From Lachancea kluyveri NRRL Y-12651 (lineage: Eukaryota > Ascomycota > Saccharomycetes > Saccharomycetales > Saccharomycetaceae): a stretch of DNA of 64,000 bases. Below are positions 29,357-38,800 of the stretch, in pieces. The number at the start of each line of letters is the position of its first letter. The stretch's first letter is position 1. Both the position numbers and the translations under genes were made by a program. The stretch covers positions 858,501 through 922,500 of the forward strand of contig CM000687.1 of NCBI GenBank assembly GCA_000149225.2. Reading direction: 5' to 3'. The notes beneath the pieces are model-generated. The model was not told where the DNA came from, did no database searches, and was given only the letters and a program-made list of their open reading frames with translations.

Positions 29357-30914
29357 TAAATAGTAAACTCTACTTGATATCAGTATTAAAATTACAAATC
29401 TTTACAAGTATTTGAATATTTATTACTCTACAAATGAAAACTATTGGACCGCGTTAACCTCGATTTCTGAGATTGTATTCTTTCCTCCTACTTTTAGTAT
29501 TTTGTTCCAGACGATACCAAACCCGTAGCATATAACACTATCGCCATCGATCACTTGTAATTCAAAGCCTATAAGTATTAATGAATCATTCATTCAAAGC
29601 CCTTCGGCATTTTAATCATAGACGTGGTTCTTGTGCCAACGCTATTAAAAAGCCCATAAACCCTTGATAGTTTTAATAGGTGCAATCTGACTTTGACTGG
29701 AATGCATGTATTTTCCATCCACGAACATAAGTGTACGGTACATGCTCTGCCGTGCAGTTTTAGACGAATTAATTGAAGAGTGCATCAGTCCAGTATTTGC
29801 TCATAAAATAGCCTGTAATCTGCTATTGAAATGAAGTGATCTTTTTAGTGGTCTTCTAATCAAGTACTTGGGATATTTGATACTGGGTTTTGCCAAATCC
29901 ACATTGGTATTCACACCTAACCTAGTAAGATTTAATCTCTCAGTCGAATGTTTTGAGGCATTTGAAGAGCTTCTGGTACCTTGAATAGCCGAATCTGCAC
30001 ACTTTTTTTTTCTTTCTGGCCTACTCTTCCGGCTATCTGAACTGGCTTGGAGGTAAAGGCTCGACTTCATTGTTATTCACTTCGTATCAATAAAGTTTTC
30101 TTGATTGTATTTATGACACTAAATATGACTTGATAGACTCACTGCTATTGAGTATGTTCCATAATATTTTCATCTCCATAATTTATCGCTGTGATTACCG
30201 CTGATTGATGAGATCACAAGATAAGTGCATGGAATAGGCACATCGTCGAAATATTCTACAAACAGGCGCATTAGCTACGTAAGAATTAAACGATCGCATT
30301 TACTATTTGTATTCCTGCTATCCAAAGATTTAAAATACTTGGTCTGTTATTTCGATGTCGGTTGTCTCATACGTGGTTGATGCCGTATTGTACAGATTGC
30401 GCGATCTTTATTTCGATAGATATTTAGAAATCTTTTAAGTTCTATACATGCCTCTAACTTCTTATATTCCTCACATTCTAGCCCGTTTTGAAGATTCTTG
30501 ACTGCAAAATGCCAGTCCACTTTATGCAGGGACTTTTTTTAATTCACGCATTTGTCGGTATAAAAAAGACTTTCAAGTGGATCTTAGATGATATTTATGG
30601 TTTCTATGATCCGTATTTCGTCTCAAAACCTGTTTCATAAAGAGATAGGTTATTTTTCAAGGAAAAACCTTTTGTTTTTTTTTTGTTTTTTTTTTGGAGA
30701 GGGGTAGGGGAATTATGTTCTGAGGCAAAAAAAAACAGTCGCCATTAGTAGCAGCCTTATCGGCTCATATTTTCGGCTTGGTAATATAGCGTACATAATG
30801 AAAAACCAAAGGCGCCATTTCAATTCGAGATACTTTAAGAAAATAGAAATATTTTTAGCCTTTTCTCTGGCAATTTCTAGCAAGCTTTGCGACCGGATAG
30901 ACATGCAAGTACAC
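29357..30914. other. 1.5 kb gene-poor region SNG1-GH125 gene
   Basis: This lies between the 3' ends of two convergent genes, an unusually long 3'-3' interval for this genome. It is AT-rich, with T runs near 30674-30694. The only frame with a protein-like look is the small minus-strand ORF at 29801-30070. I see no RNA gene. Confidence 0.5.
29801..30070 (-). CDS. Small basic ORF of unknown function (89 aa), tentative
   Basis: An ATG-started frame of 89 codons. The product is very basic and Ser/Arg/Lys-rich (SSDSRKSRPERKKK, then LIRRPLKRSLHF). It has no membrane segment. I know no homologue by sight. It stands alone in a 1.5 kb gap, overlaps no other gene and starts with ATG; it may be a small gene or chance. 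Confidence 0.35.
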   Translation of the reverse strand: MKSSLYLQASSDSRKSRPERKKKCADSAIQGTRSSSNASKHSTERLNLTRLGVNTNVDLAKPSIKYPKYLIRRPLKRSLHFNSRLQAIL

Positions 30915-32747
30915 TTACACGTCCAGGTTGTCCAAGAACTCTTGGAGATTGAACTTTTCCTTCTGATATTCCTCTTTGAAAATGAGATGAGGCTTACGCT
31001 CGGCTAATTGAAGGATAGTTTTAGCAAATTCGGAATTAGCCCATGCAAACCATGGCCTTGTAAATGAAGTACCATCTGGGACAAATACTTGAATTGATTC
31101 ATGAATGAGTCCTAACTTGGCAGTATTTTTCATTATCATATCTAAACTTTCCTGAATTTCACTATCAACATCAGTAGTCCGGATGCGCGTAATCAAACTC
31201 AATGGCCAAGCATTATGAATACCAACATGAGGGCCTCCGATACCCTCAAAAAATGTACCTTTCATGAAATAAGGGTTATCTTTTTTGCTCAAAACCAACT
31301 TCCTGGTATTCTGATAGATTTGGTCGCTTTTGCTGATAAACCCTATATCTGGCAGGGAAAGTAAGGAAGGAATATTAGCATCATCCATAAAGAGTCTACT
31401 ACCATATCCGTCGATCTCGTAGGCAAAAACAAGACCATGTTCTGGATGTTCTGCAATTGCATGATCCATAATTGCAGTTCTAATAGTTTGTGAAAATTTG
31501 GCTGCAGCATCAATAATACGTTTCAGGCTTCCATCATATTTGTGAGAGACAGACATCTTACTTGAAGATATTAATTCATAATAAGAACCCAAAATCTGAG
31601 ATATGTGTTCCAACTCCACAGACATGTGAGCATTTCCTGGGATAAAGAATTGAAAAATGGTAGAGTCATCACTTGGTCTAAAGGCTGACCTGACCAAGCC
31701 AATTCCATAATTGACAGGGTTACCTGTGCCAGCTAATGGCAAAGTTTCCGATGCTACGTTTGTGTCTCTTTGGAAAACGTAGTAAAATCTATTGACAAAT
31801 CCTTCTTCATCGAAAGTAGCGACTGATTCTCTCGATAAAACAGTCAGTAGTTGTGATACAGCAGCAATCCAGTCATTGTTAATGAAAGAGAACTTTTCGT
31901 CATCTGGTGCGTTTTCATAAAATTGTCTGGAAAGTGTTAAAAAAGAGGCAAGTGAGTCGATTTCATATTTACACTCAAATACCTGTCCCCAATTTGGTTC
32001 TGGGTAAACTTGATCGATAGCACCCCGGCCTCTTTGTACCTGTGTATAGGGTGGAGGATGGAAAGCGTTACAGTACGGGTTCGAGATGATCAGTTGAGCC
32101 TGTGTATTTATTGCTCCTTTGATCAGCTCTCTTAAAGTTTTGTCGTGTTTGATGAAAGGCTGATAAACAGATAGTTGCCAAGCAGAATCTCTTAACCACT
32201 CTGCATGAATATCACCTGTTACAACAAATGTTTCTGGTTGTTCATTTCTATAATCAAACTTCCTTCCCCGATGATTGCGTAACTTGGAGTTCTGTTCCCC
32301 GGTCACATGCCAAAGGATGGTGGTGTCCAACGTATTTGGGAAAGTGTTTTCAAAGAGCTTTGCCAAATCTCGATCTTTTAGCCGTCTTTTGAACTCCTTA
32401 ATCACAGATTCTATCATTTCTGATCTAAAGGTTCTACAATTCTCGGGAGGCCTTTGGAACGGCAAATCTAGGGGTGATTTTCCATTATCATCATCACCAT
32501 CATCATCATCTCGGTAATGTGGAATGGAGGCGTAATCAGCATAATTGGAGCACTTTTTAGCCAACTTTGTATACCTTTGAGCTTTCTTTAAGCTAAGAGG
32601 TATCTCTGGGATGTTGTTAGTAGTAGCTTCATTTTTGACCGTGGTGTTTCTCCTTTCTACATCATAACTAGGCCATATCGTATAAATAGCGAAAAGGAGC
32701 AATACAACCAGGCCTATCTTCAATTTGTGTCTCAACCTCCTCTGCAT
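30915..32747 (-). CDS. GH125-family exo-alpha-1,6-mannosidase-like type II membrane protein
   Basis: The product belongs by recognition to glycoside hydrolase family 125 (older name DUF1237; Mug157 in fission yeast), whose characterised members are metal-independent exo-alpha-1,6-mannosidases. I start at MQRRLRHKLKIG (ATG at 32747), giving 610 residues: a short basic tail, one membrane anchor (about 10-27), then a lumenal catalytic domain. The further upstream frame to 32909 looks untranslated. Family-like segments are GDIHAEWLRDSAWQ, PEPNWGQVFECKYEIDSL, SAFRPSDDSTIF, FFIPGNAHM and GPHVGIHNAWPLSL. A Golgi or ER place is inferred from the topology. I know of no S. cerevisiae counterpart, and it sits in the rearranged part of the window. 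Confidence 0.85.
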   Translation of the reverse strand: MQRRLRHKLKIGLVVLLLFAIYTIWPSYDVERRNTTVKNEATTNNIPEIPLSLKKAQRYTKLAKKCSNYADYASIPHYRDDDDGDDDNGKSPLDLPFQRPPENCRTFRSEMIESVIKEFKRRLKDRDLAKLFENTFPNTLDTTILWHVTGEQNSKLRNHRGRKFDYRNEQPETFVVTGDIHAEWLRDSAWQLSVYQPFIKHDKTLRELIKGAINTQAQLIISNPYCNAFHPPPYTQVQRGRGAIDQVYPEPNWGQVFECKYEIDSLASFLTLSRQFYENAPDDEKFSFINNDWIAAVSQLLTVLSRESVATFDEEGFVNRFYYVFQRDTNVASETLPLAGTGNPVNYGIGLVRSAFRPSDDSTIFQFFIPGNAHMSVELEHISQILGSYYELISSSKMSVSHKYDGSLKRIIDAAAKFSQTIRTAIMDHAIAEHPEHGLVFAYEIDGYGSRLFMDDANIPSLLSLPDIGFISKSDQIYQNTRKLVLSKKDNPYFMKGTFFEGIGGPHVGIHNAWPLSLITRIRTTDVDSEIQESLDMIMKNTAKLGLIHESIQVFVPDGTSFTRPWFAWANSEFAKTILQLAERKPHLIFKEEYQKEKFNLQEFLDNLDV

Positions 32748-33144
32748 CTTTTTTTTTGCTTGGTACCCTTTCTCCTGACAGCAAGCTTGTAAAAATTGCA
32801 AGGTCAGGAAGTTACTACAAATCTCTAAGCTATGCGAGGCTCTCAAAAACCAAACGGACCTTGGACTCCGCAATCGAAGTATATAAACACGAATGTGAAA
32901 TGTTCCCACGAGAACTAGAATTTGGATTAGCAGATATCCTAAGATAACTGTTACTTGCCATCAAGTTTTGAGCATTCTGCCTGACACATGTTGACTTCCA
33001 TTGGTTCAGCAACCCTTAACTCTGTACTTGATGACTATGTTTTTGACGGGAGTTTTGACTAAAAGTGATTGCTAAGAAGATCTGGATGTTTTAGCATCAG
33101 AGAAGCTTGTGTTCAAACCCGTAGTACAGAATCTGGAAGAATGT
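32748..33144. other. Intergenic region GH125 gene-CBT1
   Basis: About 400 bases, the promoter side of the GH125 gene and the 3' end of CBT1. The GH125 frame remains open for 54 codons upstream, but its sequence is not family-like. Nothing else is seen. Confidence 0.45.
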
Positions 33145-33840
33145 CTATTTATCGCTAAATACAAGCCATTCATCTCTCAACCTATGTGGCCTGGACAAAC
33201 CTCTTTGCCCTAAAGTGACTAAGAGGTTTTTAACTGTATTTCTTGTTTCATCTTTCTCTCTTAGCGGTGCCTCCTTGGCGATGTGCAAAAGCTTGTCGTA
33301 ACTCAGGTCTTTATACATGTTAGAAGACTGGTCCAACAAAGACGGGATATAAAAGAGAGCGTTTTCAGCATTGTCGAGCTTCAAACCGACCATTGACAGT
33401 TTAAATGGAGATTCAGAAGCGTTGGACATACCGATATAATTGGTCAGACCTCGCACACTTTCTAGAGACTTAGAACTTTGCATAGAGCAGTAAAATATTT
33501 TGGAATGAGGTAATCCTGTACCTAAAACGTTGTTGAACGCTATCTGATTTATAGGCTTTCTGAAAAATATCGGTTGTATAGAAGACCTTTCTATGCATTT
33601 GTGAGCGCTGTCACAGAATTTTTGCCAGCAGTACTCCTCGTTGTTTAATCTATCTTGATCTATCTTCCATTCGAATAGAAAGAAAGAGTTGTGTCTCACA
33701 AGATATTCGTAATACCTTTCTCTTTGAAGTCTTATTGCCAATTGACTTTTCAGCTGAGCCTTGACGATATCTTCAGGAGCCTTAAACTTTGAGACAAATT
33801 TAGGTACACGTAAGACACGCTCAAGGTATTTTGGATACAT
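33145..33840 (-). CDS. CBT1: Cbt1-like mitochondrial COB mRNA processing protein
   Basis: Cbt1 is needed in S. cerevisiae for 5'-end processing and stability of the mitochondrial cytochrome b transcript. The 231-residue product starts MYPKYLERVLRVPKFVSKFK and is basic with no acids in the first eight residues, consistent with mitochondrial import. It has no zinc or membrane motifs. I identify it from the N-terminal resemblance and, more strongly, from position: S. cerevisiae CBT1 (YKL208W) sits beside tRNA-Thr(CGU) and STE6 (YKL209C), as here. It is shorter than the S. cerevisiae protein (about 270), and the family evolves fast. Confidence 0.75.
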   Translation of the reverse strand: MYPKYLERVLRVPKFVSKFKAPEDIVKAQLKSQLAIRLQRERYYEYLVRHNSFFLFEWKIDQDRLNNEEYCWQKFCDSAHKCIERSSIQPIFFRKPINQIAFNNVLGTGLPHSKIFYCSMQSSKSLESVRGLTNYIGMSNASESPFKLSMVGLKLDNAENALFYIPSLLDQSSNMYKDLSYDKLLHIAKEAPLREKDETRNTVKNLLVTLGQRGLSRPHRLRDEWLVFSDK

Positions 33841-33978
33841 TTCTATTGGCGTGTTTTTAAATGCCCTCTGTTCATTCTGTTCTTCGGAGACGGAAAACAG
33901 TGAAAAGGCAATAAGAAATATTTCTAATTTGCAATATATAAATTAAAACTATGCTCTCACGTATCCAAGTTATTACTT

Positions 33979-34050
33979 GCCTCTTTGGCCAAGTGGTAAG
34001 GCATCGCACTCGTAATGCGGGGATCGTGGGTTCAATTCCCACAGGAGGCA
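33979..34050 (+). tRNA. tRNA-Thr (CGU)
   Basis: A 72-base cloverleaf: GCCTCTTTGGCCAAGTGG, anticodon stem-loop CGCACTCGTAATGCG with anticodon CGT, T-arm GTGGGTTCAATTCCCAC, and acceptor end AGGAGGCA with one G-U pair. No intron. A T run (ATTATTTTTTT) follows. It lies between CBT1 and OPI3/STE6; a tRNA-Thr(CGU) gene is on chromosome XI in S. cerevisiae too. Confidence 0.97.
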
Positions 34051-34395
34051 TTATTTTTTTAACTTTCTCGTCTGAATTAATAGGAGAAACTGATTTGAAC
34101 CATGGTGCTTTATACTTCTCAAACTAACTCATAATCTTATCCGCTGTTTCCCTTTCTCTTTAAAATCAGTATAACCCAGTACTTGTACAAGATACTGTTT
34201 TTTTAGCCTGTCTTTTTTTATTCCTAAAATTTATTGTTTAGTTCGTATGGCAAATCAGTTCACGGGAGCCAGTAAATTTTTCATTTTATTCTAATGAAAA
34301 AGCAAAAATATGATATAAACAAAAAATGTCGTTAGAAATAAACAGTTTAACGTTGATTCATCGATCGTAAATACTTGGCTATGTAAGTTTTAAAA
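34051..34395. other. Intergenic region tRNA-Thr to OPI3
   Basis: About 345 AT-rich bases, including the OPI3 3' UTR on the minus strand. I see no ORF or LTR remnant. Confidence 0.5.
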
Positions 34396-35055
34396 CTATG
34401 TAGACTTCTTGCTTCTTTCTTCTTCACGTTTAGCATAAATCTTTGCAGTAAAAGGCTCTTCAAATTTCAAGGCCAAGTTGTACATTAGGTTTACTGCAAC
34501 AGTAGCTGCTAAACCTGCGGCTTTTCCAAAGTACAAAGAAGTACCCAAGAAGGATAGAGTAGAACCTTGATACATTGGGTTGTCGGAGACATTGAAGGGG
34601 AAAGATGTCACCCTGTTCTCCATCAAAATGCCGAAGTAGTCACCCAAGTAGGTTCCAGTAACACCTAGTTGATACATTGAAGAGATTACCAACACTTGAC
34701 CAACGGCAATAAAGCAAACACCAACTTTTTTAACCAAATCGGTGTCCAAAATTTGAGACGTAACTTGATTTTGTAGTGCTTTTTCAAAGAAATAGTCACG
34801 GGCTATACCTAAGGAAAAGATGGTGAAGGCCAACAGGTAACATCCTCTTTTGGCACTACCAGCTAATTTCGTCAAGATATGAGTGTTGTACTCCAAGCGG
34901 GCGACGATATTCCAAAAGACTGGATTAAAAGCAATGAAGAAGAATGCAAGCTTAAAGTACTTGTCATCACCGTTAACATCCGCTAGCAGGTCGATGTAGG
35001 CCTCTCTGACTTGGTAAAACTTTTCCGTAGCTAATTTGATGATATCTGTTGACAT
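34396..35055 (-). CDS. OPI3: Phospholipid N-methyltransferase Opi3
   Basis: Opi3 does the last two methylations of phosphatidylethanolamine to phosphatidylcholine in the ER, using S-adenosylmethionine. The product has 219 residues against 206 in S. cerevisiae. Recognisable segments are FNPVFWNIVARLEY, KRGCYLLAFTIFSLGI, GITGTYLGDYFGILME, and RVTSFPFNVSDNPMYQGSTLSFLGT, the SAM-binding region. About four membrane helices fit the family, and the end EEPFTAKIYAKREEERSKK is conserved. In S. cerevisiae OPI3 is YJR073C on chromosome X; here it lies between CBT1 and STE6 of chromosome XI, part of the merged order. Two CATGTG boxes upstream suggest Ino2/Ino4 control. Confidence 0.97.
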   Translation of the reverse strand: MSTDIIKLATEKFYQVREAYIDLLADVNGDDKYFKLAFFFIAFNPVFWNIVARLEYNTHILTKLAGSAKRGCYLLAFTIFSLGIARDYFFEKALQNQVTSQILDTDLVKKVGVCFIAVGQVLVISSMYQLGVTGTYLGDYFGILMENRVTSFPFNVSDNPMYQGSTLSFLGTSLYFGKAAGLAATVAVNLMYNLALKFEEPFTAKIYAKREEERSKKST

Positions 35056-35146
35056 TGTCTTTTGATGGGAGTTTTCACTAGTAGTTTCACTCCATCCATA
35101 TGCTTTTTTTTTTTTTGCTGTTTAAGTACCCCTTTGCTCTGGGGTC

Positions 35147-35190
35147 CATGTGATTTTTTCGCGACTATGAAAAATTAAGAAATCCACATG
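35147..35190 (-). promoter_or_regulatory. Candidate Ino2/Ino4 (UAS-INO) boxes upstream of OPI3
   Basis: CATGTGATTTTTTC (box at 35147-35152) and an inverted CACATG (35185-35190; read in reverse as CATGTGGATTTC) lie about 90-135 bases before the OPI3 ATG. Both keep the CATGTG core of the UAS-INO element CATGTGAAAT, with AT-rich flanks. OPI3 is a known Ino2/Ino4 target in S. cerevisiae. Confidence 0.55.
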
Positions 35191-35515
35191 GCACCAAGGT
35201 ATTCTAGCAAATATCAACTCAAAACATACATTTTTTTTTTAGCACCATCGTAGATTGGCAAGACAAGAAAAACTGTCAAGGTTTAACACATGTAGATAAT
35301 CTCAAGCCCATAAAACGAATCAAATCTACGCAGAGGCAAAACCAACCCCAACTACAATGCAATTGATCGAGAGGGCTGGACACTAAACATGAAAAGAGTA
35401 TGACTTGAATGATGGAAATGTATCGTACAACACGTTTCGACCAACAAAATTTTGTCTTTATTTGCGGAAAGGAATCATTTATCTGTACAGACTCGTAATG
35501 GCATTTGATTCAATT

Positions 35516-35540
35516 CGTGTAATCATCCGGATTTGGAAAC
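35516..35540. promoter_or_regulatory. Possible a-specific (Mcm1/alpha2-like) operator upstream of STE6
   Basis: CGTGTAATC, a good match to an alpha2 half-site, is followed at once by ATCCGGATTTGGAAAC, which has the CC-N6-GG spacing of an Mcm1 box but a non-ideal centre. The right-hand alpha2 half-site is not clear. It lies about 300 bases before the STE6 ATG. STE6 is an a-specific gene, so such a site is expected, but this one is degenerate. Confidence 0.35.
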
Positions 35541-35833
35541 CGAGGGGAGAATTTTCTCGAGGGTCATCATCATTGCCGTTGACAAAAAGGGTAATTCTTC
35601 AAATCTTTCTGAAAACAACCTCCATTTGTAATTCCATCGATTGACGACAGTTAGAGCTAGGTGATTTTCTCCCCCCCCCTCACACTTTCAGATTCCAACT
35701 GCTTCCACGCTCCTTTGTTGTTTCTTTTTCGTGTTTTTGAGGTTTAGTGACAAGTGCCGTTCAACTGCTATATATATGTAGATGCTTCACGAGCACCCTA
35801 CACTTTCTTTACTCCTGAGGTGTGCTGAATGAA

Positions 35834-38800
35834 ATGGTGAAGAATTTTCTACAACGTTTTCGCTTAAGAAAACGAAGGCATATTTACAAATATGTTAATG
35901 TCGAGGAAGATTGGTTAGCTTTGCTGGTCATACTGGTAACCACTATTCTCAACGGTTTGGTACCCGCTATCACTTCCATTTTAACTGGTAAGATCTTCAA
36001 TTTGCTCCAGACATTTAGCAGACACGGTTTTGATTCTAACCCTACATTTAAACGGGAAGTGACATTAAAATCGATGTCACTTATGCTCACAGGTGTAGCT
36101 TGTCTTCCGATCTGTTGGCTTTCAATTTACACCTGGATGGACCTTGGGGAAAAACAAGGGCTCAGGGTCCGAAGGAAACTTTTAAATACTTACTTGGACA
36201 AACCACTAACATGGTATGACAAAAGCGAGCAAGCCTCAGGAGAATTCACTCAGCTGAACAGATGCGTTGAAGAGTTGAGATCTAGTTGCGCAGAGTCATC
36301 AGCCATAACGTTTCAAAATGTCGTCACCGTTTTTGCTCTTACTATAACATCATTCTACTATTCATGGTCATTGACATTGGTGATCATGGCCGGCGTTCCA
36401 ATAATTATTGTTTTTTCGGTAATTCTCTCAAAACTTATTGAAAGATTCACTAGACTGGAGAATATGGAGTCCTCTAGGGCTGCGCAGATGGTTTCGTGGT
36501 CTTTCGATGCCGCTGAAATGATCAGGCTTTTTTGCACTCAACAGTTTGAAATTGAAAAGTTTGAACTTAGTGTTAAGAAGTGCACCAAATATTTCATTAG
36601 AATATCGCTTTTTTCATCAGCAAGCTATGCTATGCTAAGATTCTTTACGCTATGCATGTTTATCCAAGGGTTTTGGTTCGGGAATAAAATGATTAGACAG
36701 GGTGTTTTAACTACTGGTGATGTTATTACGTGTTTTTCATCTTGTCTTCTACTGGGTAACACGTTGAACAACACCCTGCAACAGGTCATAACGATGCAAA
36801 AAGGCAAAGTTGCTCTTGGAAAAATCCTAATGTTCACCAGTGAAGAGAACGATTTTCCTGACCACAGGAATGAAATTATATCCGATGCATTTATTCTCAA
36901 CCACATCAACGCTAATAAATTTCGTTGCGGTGGAGAAATTTCGTTTAAGAACGTTTCTTTCTCATATCCCACAAGACCCAATTACCATGTGTTGAAGAAC
37001 GTTAGTCTGAACTTTCCGAAAAACAAAACGACGTTCATAGTAGGGAAATCTGGGTCGGGAAAATCTACTATCGGTAAGCTTCTCTTAAAATCTTACGGCG
37101 GATATACCGGTGCTATTGAGGTAGACGGCATCGATATTCAACATATCAAAACCAGCTGGTTAGCAGAAAACATCACACTTGTGGAGCAAAGTTGTACACT
37201 ATTCAATGACACCATCAAAAACAATATTTTACTGGGGTGCAAAGGAAAAGCATACGGAGACTCATTAGTAAGGGAAGCTTGTCAAATGGCTTTACTCGAT
37301 CGCCTTATATTTGATTTACCAAACGGTTTGGATACTGTTCTTGGTAGTGGCGGAGTATCTCTCAGTGGCGGCCAAAAGCAAAGAGTTGCATTAGCTCGAG
37401 CAAGAGTAAGAGATTCTCCCATTCTAATTTTGGATGAAGCTATATCAGGAATGGATATTATACACCGTGATTTATTAGTTGAAGCTATTAAAAAATGGAG
37501 AAAAGGAATGACAACCGTTATAGTTACTCATGAACTAACTCAGATTTCTGATGAAGATTACCTATACTTTATGGAGGAAGGTCAAATTAGAGAATCAGGA
37601 TTTAAGTGTAACTTGGAAAAAAATGAAAATAGCCACTTTAATCGTCTGTGGAGATTACAAAAAGCCAAAACGGGCTTTTCAAGACGTTCAGTTTCTACAA
37701 GCAATTTGGAAAAGTTTCCAGAAAATGCAGAAGTAGTAAACGAGACAAAGTTGGATCCTTGTACACACCAAGGCAGAATTTCAATTATCGAAAAACATAT
37801 GAGCTTACTAACACCTGGCATTAACTTCTTCCCTACCAGTTCTTCAATTAGAAATACAGTTATAGAGGAGAGCAGTGTGCTATTTGCTGCTCCTAGAAGA
37901 AGTATACGCAAAAGACAGCGTGCAGCATGTTCAAAAATTAACATCGGCCAAGGGGAATCTATTCAAGATGGCTATGATCTGGAAATACATGAAAGAATTG
38001 ATGATAGGCCAGAATCAATATCGCTGTGGACAATCGTTAGAAAAATGAATACAACAATTAACAAAAGGTCTCTGTTAATTCTGGGCTTGACTTGTTCTTT
38101 AATGGCCGGTATAGCCAATCCTATTTTTTCGTACACTTTTTCAAAACTACTAAGTGGTATTGTTCCTCAAAACAACGAGATTGGCTCACCAAAATACTTA
38201 ATAAAATGGTCTGGTATTGTATTATTTATCGCAGTACTTGACTCTACCTTTACATTTTTAAAAAATTTCTTTCTAGGCTATTGTAGCGAGTACTGGATTA
38301 GGGATTTGCGGATGCTAGCCATTAGAAAGATAACTGCTCAAGATTTACATTGGTTCTCCCTAGATATGAACAAGTCGTCTGAAATATCTGCACTGGTATT
38401 AAATGACCTAAGAGATTTGAGATCATTGGTGTCTGAATTTTTAAGTTCCATCAGTACTCTAATTATTGTCTCTTCTGTAGGTATTGTATGGGCATTTATT
38501 TCGGGCTGGAAATTGAGTTTAGTCTGCATTTCATTGTTCCCGATATTCATCCTCTTTTCGTGTTTCTATGGCGGACTGCTACAGAGATACGAAACGGACT
38601 ATAAAACAAAGGTTGCTGAGTTAGAAAACCAATTACATGAGATTTTCAGAGGAATTACCACTATCAGATATTTGAAGTTAGAATATCAATTCCTTGAAAA
38701 GTATTATAATTTGGAGAAAAAAATGAGAAGGGCTTCTAAAAAGAGAGCAATAACTATTGGGTTCGGGGTCGCAGCTTCAAATACGCTAACACTGGCAGTA

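Larger units (their letters stand above)
35056..35833. promoter_or_regulatory. Divergent OPI3/STE6 promoter region
   Basis: About 780 bases. The OPI3 side has T runs and the CATGTG boxes. The STE6 side has a possible mating-type operator (35516-35540, listed separately), a C run (35671-35679) and a TATATATA box at about 35770. An 80-codon frame at 35405 is not convincing. Confidence 0.55.
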
